A DNA stretch of 64,000 nt from Goodfellowiella coeruleoviolacea (GTDB taxonomy: Bacteria > Actinomycetota > Actinomycetes > Mycobacteriales > Pseudonocardiaceae): the NCBI RefSeq assembly GCF_024171785.1, contig NZ_JAMTCK010000011.1:247653-311652 (forward strand), in the 5' to 3' direction. Shown here piece after piece: positions 58,802 through 64,000 of the stretch. A program made the translations under genes and the position numbers. The first letter of the stretch is position 1; each line of letters starts with the position of its first letter. Under the pieces are notes generated by a model. The model was not told the origin of the DNA. It saw only the letters and a program-made list of their open reading frames with translations, and searched no databases.

Positions 58802-59677
58802 CTAGCCAGCGCAGTGACCGGGACGACCAGAACGCGACCACTGTTCCTCGTCGGTGACGAGTTCGGCGAGCTTCTCGGGGTGTTCGTCCACCACGAGGTG
58901 ACCGGCCGACGCGATGACGCCGAGTTCCACCCCGAGCCTGCGCCGCACAACAGGAGCCAGGGTGCGGTTGGGCAGGAACACGTCAGCTCCGCCGACCACG
59001 ACGGTGCGAACGACATCCCGTCCCGCGATCACGACGTCGCCGGGGTCGGCGCTGGAACGAACGTGCCGGGCCACCAGCGTCATCCACTCCACCAGCTCAG
59101 GTCGTGGAGCACGCCCGTGGCCGTGCATCACACGAAGAAGACGGGCACTGGAGCCGGAACCAGGCTGGAGCACCCAGGCGACCGAAGCCGTGAGGACGGC
59201 CGGGGTGATCCGCAGCCGGGTCAACCCTCCTGGAGACACCAGGAACTGCCGCTGGACCAGGGGTGAGTCGCTGGCCAGCGCAATCGCCGCGCCCAACGAG
59301 TGGCCCACGACGGTCACCGGGCCCTGACCGGTTCGCTCGACCAGTTCGGTCAGCCACCGGCCGTACCAGGCCAGCCGGCCCGCTTTCGGAACGCGCTCAC
59401 CGCTGCTGAGCCCCGGCTGCCCGGGAAGATCGGCCACGACCAGCCGACACCGCGCCGCCAACGCGGCGGCCAACGGGAGGTAGGCGGCAGCACCGAAGTT
59501 GGTGCCTGGCACGACCAGCACCGTGCGCTCGCCCCGCCCAGCGGCGACCACGTGAGTCCGGGCGCCGTGGGCGGTGACCACGTCACGTTCGTGCGTCACC
59601 GGCCAGCCGTCAAGTTGGGTGACGCACCATCCCGCGATGGCCTCCCGCCCAGCGCGGGTTCGGTAGATCGATGCCAT
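58802..59677 (-). CDS. Alpha/beta-fold hydrolase
   Basis: A 291-aa protein. The nucleophile is in VVGHSLGAA, the acid is probably the Asp in VVGGADVFLP, and the His is in IASAGHLVVDEHPEKL. The upstream PGTNFGAAAY region supplies the oxyanion hole. Substrate unknown. The ATG at 59677 is separated by a single base from the preceding stop (TGACATG), so it is translationally linked to the DUF6653-like gene. It has no signal peptide. Confidence 0.85.
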   Translation of the reverse strand: MASIYRTRAGREAIAGWCVTQLDGWPVTHERDVVTAHGARTHVVAAGRGERTVLVVPGTNFGAAAYLPLAAALAARCRLVVADLPGQPGLSSGERVPKAGRLAWYGRWLTELVERTGQGPVTVVGHSLGAAIALASDSPLVQRQFLVSPGGLTRLRITPAVLTASVAWVLQPGSGSSARLLRVMHGHGRAPRPELVEWMTLVARHVRSSADPGDVVIAGRDVVRTVVVGGADVFLPNRTLAPVVRRRLGVELGVIASAGHLVVDEHPEKLAELVTDEEQWSRSGRPGHCAG

Positions 59678-59678
59678 G

Positions 59679-60143
59679 TCAGGATTCCGCTCCGCTGGCG
59701 GGGAGGTCCCGCCGCCGATGGCGGGCGAGGTAACGGGCCATCAGCGCCCAGTACACGAGCAGCAGCGCCATCTGCACCGCGGTTGCCGCGACCGCGGGTC
59801 CCAGTCGCCGCCGACGGGCAGCGACGACTCCGATGACAGCGGCAACGGTGGCCGCGGCGTTGACGCCCAGCGCCGCATCCCGGGGACGCTCGACGAGCCA
59901 CTGCTCCTCACCGAGCATCGCACGACTCGCCCATGCCCGGTCATCAGCCGGTTTCAGGAAGATCACCGGGTTGACCGCAAACCGCGTGGCGACGATCGCC
60001 GCATGGCTCCAGCGCCGAGTCCACACCGGCACCAGCACCAACGGCGCGGTTGCCCAGCGTGTCCACACACTCCAGGGATTGGCGTGCCGGGCAAAGACCG
60101 CACGCCGAAGCCGCGCGATCGCGCTTGCGGGGACGGCATTCAT
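59679..60143 (-). CDS. DUF6653-like membrane protein
   Basis: A 154-aa protein. The N-terminus ARHANPWSVWTRWATAPLVL and VIFLKPADDRAWASRAMLGE are landmarks of what I recall as DUF6653, a small family of unknown function with two or three membrane helices (here ~30-45, ~95-110 and ~117-138). The ATG at 60143 sits just after the orphan LanC-like fragment. The gene is coupled to the following alpha/beta hydrolase, so the pair may work together at the membrane. The family assignment is from memory. Confidence 0.6.
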   Translation of the reverse strand: MNAVPASAIARLRRAVFARHANPWSVWTRWATAPLVLVPVWTRRWSHAAIVATRFAVNPVIFLKPADDRAWASRAMLGEEQWLVERPRDAALGVNAAATVAAVIGVVAARRRRLGPAVAATAVQMALLLVYWALMARYLARHRRRDLPASGAES

Positions 60144-60205
60144 CTGTGTGCTCCATCTGGAAGTGCTCGAACCAACGCCGACCAGACTTCCCGGCACACC
60201 GCGGA

Positions 60206-60955
60206 TCACCTTACTCCCGCTGCGACCAGCCGCCATAGCCCAACCGCCGAGAACCAGCGCGCCGACTGGCGTCCGATCAGCGCGGTGCTGGACAGGCCGG
60301 GCGATCCCAGGTACCGGCCCACCCGCCGCAAGTGGGCGTCGGCCCGTGCGGACAGTTCGGGGAAGGCTCGGGCGGCTTGGGCGAAGGCGTAGGACAGTCC
60401 GGTGTGCCCGCCGATCAGTCCGCCGTGTGGCATGACTTCCACGTCGATATCGGCGACGTGGTGACCGAGCGTCTCCCGATGCCGCTCCGAGAGCCAATCC
60501 AGCCCGCTGAGCAGCGCCAGGGCTATGCCGGCCGTGCCGGTTCCCAGGTCGCGCTGATCGGGGTGACGCTTCGCCTCAAGCGCGCGGTCGACGGCCGCGA
60601 GGTGAGCGTCGCGCCAGAAATCGTCTCCGGTGAGCCGCCGGCATCGGGCGAACAGCACCGCCGCACCCGACTGACCGTTCATCAGCCCGCCGGGGCTGCC
60701 GTCGCCGGCTTCACTGGCCTGGTCGTGCACGGCTTCGGCCATGGCCAGCCCCTGGTGCGCCTCACCGATCTCGAAGAGCAGATGGGCCAGCCCGGTACGG
60801 CCGGAAAACAGGTTCATCGCCTCGGGTTCAGGCTTTTCGAGGATCCGGTCGATGACCTTCAGGTACAGCGGGTCCGACAGGCGGAACAGCGCCAGCGCCG
60901 CCCCGCTCAGACCGTCGTAGAGTCCCAGGGGCGTGCTGTCCGGCGCTGACTGCAC
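60206..60955 (-). pseudogene. Orphan LanC-like fragment (lanthipeptide cyclase-type barrel, truncated)
   Basis: A 249-aa protein resembling the LanC-like domain of class III/IV lanthipeptide synthetases. Repeated glycine turns are visible (GLYDGLSG, GRTGLAH, GLMNGQSG, GTGTAGIAL, GLIGGHTG), about five of the seven of a full (alpha/alpha)6 barrel. There are no Cys-His-Gly zinc ligands. The lyase and kinase domains that normally precede it are absent, and upstream DNA does not continue the frame. The GTG at 60955 begins exactly at the GLYDGL repeat, so this is probably the tail of a lost synthetase. No precursor peptide gene was recognised nearby. Confidence 0.6.
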
Positions 60956-61050
60956 TGTTCGTGGAGATCGGGCCCGGCCGGGTGCTCACCGGCCTCGGCC
61001 GCAGGGCCCTGCCGGGCAGCCGCTGGGTGCCGAGCCAGGGCGGTGTGCCG
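60952..61050 (+). pseudogene. Possible remnant of an acyltransferase (AT/FabD) C-terminus
   Basis: The frame read from 60952 gives ALFVEIGPGRVLTGLGRRAL, which matches the conserved C-terminal strand of malonyl-CoA acyltransferases (FVEIGPGRVLTGL). Similarity does not extend further, and nothing AT-like precedes it, because the opposite strand carries the LanC-like fragment there. A chance match in GC-rich DNA is possible. Confidence 0.3.
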
Positions 61051-61249
61051 CGTCCGGCCGTGTGCCCGGGCCCATCTCCAGCACGTCGGCGCGCGCCCCG
61101 TTCGGACCTGCCCACAGTGGACGATGCCGGACGCCGAGGAAGACCTCGTTGACCGGCGCTTCCTCAACGGACACGGACTCGTTCCGGATTTCGATGACAC
61201 GAGTGGTCTGTTCGAGGTGGCCCAGGAATGCCCGCGATCCTTCGGTCAC
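60986..61249 (-). CDS. Doubtful small hypothetical protein
   Basis: An 87-aa frame with a GTG start at 61249. The first ~60 residues look protein-like, with balanced composition (landmark LGHLEQTTRVIEIRNESVSV); the last 25 are GC-driven. No domain is recognised. The same DNA has an AT-like plus-strand frame at its left end, so at most one of the two is real. It occupies most of the 382-bp gap between the LanC-like fragment and the dioxygenase gene. Confidence 0.25.
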   Translation of the reverse strand: MTEGSRAFLGHLEQTTRVIEIRNESVSVEEAPVNEVFLGVRHRPLWAGPNGARADVLEMGPGTRPDAAHRPGSAPSGCPAGPCGRGR

Positions 61250-61337
61250 ACCCCGGCTGGCCGCCCGCCACCGGTTGCCCGCCGTGTCCGGAATCTGAAG
61301 GTTCCCGACACAGCCGAGCGTGGCCCGTGAGAGACCA

Positions 61338-62258
61338 TCAGCAGTCGGCGGCCACAGGTGTGTCGCGGACTTCTCCCGACTGACGGGTGCCAGGCCGGGA
61401 CGCCGGCCGAAGGGCGAAGTCGTAGACCAAGGCGTGGTAGGGCCAGTCGACTCCGCGGGCGCGAAGCTCGTCGGGGTCGTGCTGCCACGTGGTGGTCTTG
61501 ACCGCGGCCGAGGGGATGGGGCCTTCGATCACGCCCATGGTGAGCGGGTCGCCGTCAAAATAGATCTGGGTGATCAGCGGCAGGAAGCCGTCGGCATGAA
61601 CGATGGCGTGGATGTGCAGGGGTCGTTTGCCCGGCAGTTGCAGAGCACGGGTGAGGGCGTCGAGCGCGCCGCCGGGGGTCAGGCCGAAGGATTCGACGCC
61701 CGGCATCACGGTGCGGAACTCGTAGTGCCCATCGCTGTCGGTGGTGATCTTCCCGCGGAGGTTGTAGGTGGGGATGCCGCTGGAGTCGTTGCGGATGCGG
61801 AAGGGCGCGAAGTCCTCGTCCTGGACACCGGAGTACACGTTCTCGGCGTCGATCTGCCAGACGTCGAGAACCGCGCCGGGCAGCGGCTCGCCACTGGTGG
61901 ACCGCACAGTTCCGGATACGACCAGGGGCTCACCCGGCTCGTCGGGGCGCATCGGGAGCACGGCGGGACTGGGCAGCGTCGGGGCGCCGGGCAGATGGAC
62001 CGGGCCTTCCACTTCCCAGTGGCTCGCGCCATCCGTCTCCGGGTGGGCGTACGCGGCGCCGTCGGTGCCCTTCATCGCGGCCTTCGCGAACAGGATGAAG
62101 GGCACGAGCTGCAGTTCGCCGTCGTCGGCGGCCTGCTGGAGCCACTGCGCCGCGGCGGACAGCTCCTCCACGGTGACTTGGTGCTTGACGATGACGTCGT
62201 CAACGGCACGTCGCAGATCGGCGAAGACGACCTGCAACCTGGTCCCGGGCTCGCTCAT
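61338..62258 (-). CDS. Intradiol ring-cleavage dioxygenase (catechol/hydroxyquinol 1,2-dioxygenase-like)
   Basis: A 306-aa enzyme. The N-terminal helical domain (residues ~10-65) and the beta-sandwich domain with WQIDAENVYSGVQ identify the family, which opens aromatic diols with a non-heme Fe(III). Tyr165 (PTYNLRGK) and the His pair H215/H217 (RPLHIHAIV) match three of the four iron ligands. The fourth, a Tyr expected in a PxxY-like turn after ~183, is not present: the segment reads MPGVESFGL. It may therefore bind iron differently or have reduced or changed activity. It diverges from a MarR gene with palindromic operators between. Confidence 0.85.
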   Translation of the reverse strand: MSEPGTRLQVVFADLRRAVDDVIVKHQVTVEELSAAAQWLQQAADDGELQLVPFILFAKAAMKGTDGAAYAHPETDGASHWEVEGPVHLPGAPTLPSPAVLPMRPDEPGEPLVVSGTVRSTSGEPLPGAVLDVWQIDAENVYSGVQDEDFAPFRIRNDSSGIPTYNLRGKITTDSDGHYEFRTVMPGVESFGLTPGGALDALTRALQLPGKRPLHIHAIVHADGFLPLITQIYFDGDPLTMGVIEGPIPSAAVKTTTWQHDPDELRARGVDWPYHALVYDFALRPASRPGTRQSGEVRDTPVAADC

Positions 62259-62284
62259 GAATGCCTCTTACACTCGATTGACGT

Positions 62285-62294
62285 TGAAGCTTCA
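62285..62294. promoter_or_regulatory. MarR-type palindrome near the dioxygenase start
   Basis: TGAAGCTTCA, 26 bp upstream of the dioxygenase ATG, is a perfect palindrome. Its partner at 62341 (TGAACGTTCA) matches it at 8 of 10 positions. An extra half-site, TGAAGC, lies at 62298. Confidence 0.55.
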
Positions 62295-62339
62295 CGCTGA
62301 AGCTAGCGGCGGACAACGTGAAGCGTCAACCTGAACGAC

Positions 62340-62351
62340 GTGAACGTTCAC
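62340..62351. promoter_or_regulatory. MarR-type palindrome, second site
   Basis: GTGAACGTTCAC is a perfect 12-bp palindrome located between the divergent dioxygenase and MarR genes. Consensus with the first site is TGAASSTTCA. GTGTTCAC follows at about 62353 as a further half-site. Confidence 0.55.
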
Positions 62352-62520
62352 GGTGTTCACGCTGACCGGGTCGCAGGATTCGGCTACCCTCTCGGACACC
62401 TGTCAAGTCCCGGGAGTCGCCCGGACCGGCGGCGGCGCAGTCCTGGCAGCAGACCACCACCGGAAGGAAGAGGAGGACGAGGGAAACGGGCCCGCAAGGA
62501 CACCGCACCTTCAACCGTCC

Positions 62521-63048
62521 ATGGATGCACGAGAAACACGGTGGCTCGACGACGACGAGCAGCGCGTCTGGCTCGGTGTGGTCGCGTTCGCCACCCGGCT
62601 CCCCGCCGCGCTCGACGCGCAGCTACAGCAGGACGCGGGGATGACGCATTTCGAGTATCACGTCATGGCCGTCCTCGCCGCGGCATCCGGCGGGAACCTG
62701 CGGCCCGGTGACATCGCCAAGGCCGTCGGCAGTTCCCTTTCCCGCGTCTCCCACCTGCTGCGCCGCCTGGAGGACAAGGGCTGGATCCGGCGAACCGCCG
62801 ACCCGGATGACAGCCGTTACAGCTTCGCCGCCCTCACCGAGGCAGGGCACGAGAAGATGACCCAGGCCGGGCCGGGCCACGTCGCCACCGTGCGACGACT
62901 CGTCTTCGACGCCCTCACCCCCGCCCAGCAACGCCAGTTGGCTGCCATCAGCCAACGCGTCTGCCAGGCGATCGACAACGACGTCACCACGGGTACCGGT
63001 CGGAGGACTCGGGCGCGCGGCGGCGACGCGCCGCAGAGCCCGGAGTGA
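62521..63048 (+). CDS. MarR-family transcriptional regulator
   Basis: A 175-aa winged-helix protein. It has FEYHVMAVLAAASGGNLRPG, the recognition helix in AKAVGSSLSRVSHLLRRLED, and the wing DPDDSRYSFAALTEAGHEKM. The ATG at 62521 is used; the frame is open upstream, but a purine-rich stretch is followed by no nearer start codon. It probably represses the divergent dioxygenase gene and itself through the palindromes at 62285 and 62340, and is released by an aromatic acid or phenol, as is usual for MarR regulators of aromatic catabolism. Confidence 0.88.
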   Translation: MDARETRWLDDDEQRVWLGVVAFATRLPAALDAQLQQDAGMTHFEYHVMAVLAAASGGNLRPGDIAKAVGSSLSRVSHLLRRLEDKGWIRRTADPDDSRYSFAALTEAGHEKMTQAGPGHVATVRRLVFDALTPAQQRQLAAISQRVCQAIDNDVTTGTGRRTRARGGDAPQSPE

Positions 63049-63292
63049 GGCACCCGGTCCAGCACGATTTCCTACGGACCACACTGGACGATCCGGGTCT
63101 GCGCACCGAGGGGGAACAGGCCCGGATCAGGATGGTGTTGTTGCGACCTCGGGCATGCCCTGCCACCCGGCCAGGACGGCCGTGGGCGACGTGATCACCG
63201 GCTGGGCCGTTCGACACCGATGCCATGGGGGTTCAGCAGGCCAGCGCGACCACCCGGTCGTCCGCACTGGTCGAGGTCGTTATCGTTGGGGC

Positions 63293-64000
63293 ATGCCCTC
63301 GAAGCCCGACGCGTCGTCCTCGAAACCCGCGGTCAGCGCGGTCGAACGCGCGTACGCGGAGATTCGCGCGGCGATCGTCGAGGGCCGCCACGAGCCTGGC
63401 GTGATGCTGAGCGAGAGCGAGTTGGCTGCCGCGCTCGGGGTCAGCCGGACACCGGTGCGGACCGCGCTGGCTCGGCTGCAGGACGAAGGCTGGGTGACCA
63501 TCTACTCCAAGCGCGGCGCCCTGGTTCGGGAACTGAGCGCGGAGGAGGTGCGGTACTCGGCCGACGTGCGGCAGACCCTGCAGATCATCGGGGTCGAACG
63601 AGCCGGGCACCAAGACCGCGCCGCGATCAGACCTCGACTGGAGGAGCTGATCGCCAAGCAGGAACGGGCGCTCGCGGACGGACCGTTCGACACCTTCATC
63701 GACCTCGCCATCCGGTTCCACCGGGTTTTCGTCGAACTCTCGGGCAATCCCCTGTTCACCGACTTCTACGACAGACTGCGCGACCGTCAGGTGATGATGC
63801 TGTTGCGCAGTGCTTCCGTGGTCAGAAAACGTGCGTCCGAAGTCGTCAACGAGCATCGCAGGTTGATGGACCTGGCCGCGGCCGGAAAGGTCGCGGAGTT
63901 CGCGGAGACACTGCGCCGGCACCGGGATGAGATCTTCAACCCACTGGTCCAGGATCTCAGCCCAGCGGCCCCGACCTCGAACGGCTCTGACTCCCACCGC
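63293..64000 (+). CDS. GntR-family regulator, FCD type (partial, runs off right edge)
   Basis: 236 residues are present and the frame is still open at base 64000. The N-terminal winged helix (~15-80) has YAEIRAAIVEGRHEPG, SELAAALGVSRTPVRTALAR and LQDEGWVTIYSKRGALVREL. The FCD-type helical domain (~90-225) follows with FIDLAIRFHRVFVELSGNP and FAETLRRHRDEIF. The ATG at 63293 follows GGGG. The 244-bp gap before it contains no gene. A stop codon should lie just beyond the window, as FCD-GntR proteins are typically 220-250 aa. The target is unknown. Confidence 0.87.
   Translation, partial: MPSKPDASSSKPAVSAVERAYAEIRAAIVEGRHEPGVMLSESELAAALGVSRTPVRTALARLQDEGWVTIYSKRGALVRELSAEEVRYSADVRQTLQIIGVERAGHQDRAAIRPRLEELIAKQERALADGPFDTFIDLAIRFHRVFVELSGNPLFTDFYDRLRDRQVMMLLRSASVVRKRASEVVNEHRRLMDLAAAGKVAEFAETLRRHRDEIFNPLVQDLSPAAPTSNGSDSHR

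Noticed and set aside
1..64000. CRISPR arrays, tRNA or rRNA genes, intact insertion sequences
   Set aside because: No regularly spaced repeats, cloverleaf-like genes, rRNA-like segments or complete transposases were recognised by reading both strands. A tRNA scan and CRISPR finder would confirm this.

Overview
High-GC actinomycete chromosome, probably a filamentous member of the Pseudonocardiales (Saccharothrix/Actinosynnema/Lentzea-like); the genus is inference. The support is the roughly 70%+ GC with GC-rich third positions, frequent GTG starts, 4-nt GTGA/ATGA gene overlaps, a modular type I polyketide synthase (PKS), and MmyB-type, FCD-GntR and LacI regulators.

Region 1 (1-22.8 kb) is one end of a modular PKS cluster. 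Two minus-strand genes overlap by ATGA. The first (9070-20712) encodes a loading module KSQ-AT-ACP, module 1 (KS-AT-DH*-KR-ACP) and module 2 (KS-AT-KR-ACP). The second (9073 to beyond base 1) encodes modules 3 and 4 (KS-AT-DH-KR-ACP and KS-AT-DH-KR). Facing C- and N-terminal docking helices support the order. A GT4 glycosyltransferase and a small methyltransferase are divergently transcribed from the start of the assembly line and may be tailoring genes at the cluster boundary. Several domains look altered: DH1 has lost catalytic residues, KR3 has a shortened nucleotide-binding loop, and the loading AT carries an unusual specificity motif.

Region 2 (23-31 kb) is an accessory zone: an alpha/beta hydrolase and two MmyB-like XRE regulators flanking a short-chain dehydrogenase, remnants of an integrase, a Tn3-type transposase and another dehydrogenase, a fused tandem MarR regulator, and a frameshifted MMPL exporter whose 3' end runs antisense into the MarR gene.

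Region 3 (31-42.4 kb) is a catabolic or biotransformation block on the minus strand. It holds SDR, P450, [2Fe-2S] ferredoxin, ferredoxin reductase, histidine kinase and response regulator in one coupled operon, then an SMP-30 lactonase, an HSL-type esterase, more SDRs, two truncated catabolic genes, an FCD-GntR regulator and a VOC protein. A 16-bp motif lies upstream of both the P450 operon and the lactonase gene, suggesting one regulon. The P450 has Asn where the I-helix Thr normally sits, as in cineole hydroxylase P450cin.

Region 4 (42.5-51.2 kb) is a plant-glycoside operon: MFS transporter, GH78 alpha-L-rhamnosidase, GH3 beta-glucosidase and a reductase with a C-terminal zinc-ribbon-like segment. 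It is divergent from a LacI regulator, with two matching operators between.

Region 5 (51.5-57.3 kb) is a phosphoketolase-acetate kinase module with a zinc alcohol dehydrogenase and a broken universal stress protein gene. Region 6 (57.4-64 kb) holds a VOC/ArsR/AHSA1 operon, an alpha/beta hydrolase with a DUF6653-like protein, an orphan LanC-like fragment, an intradiol dioxygenase divergent from its likely MarR repressor, and a GntR gene cut by the window edge.
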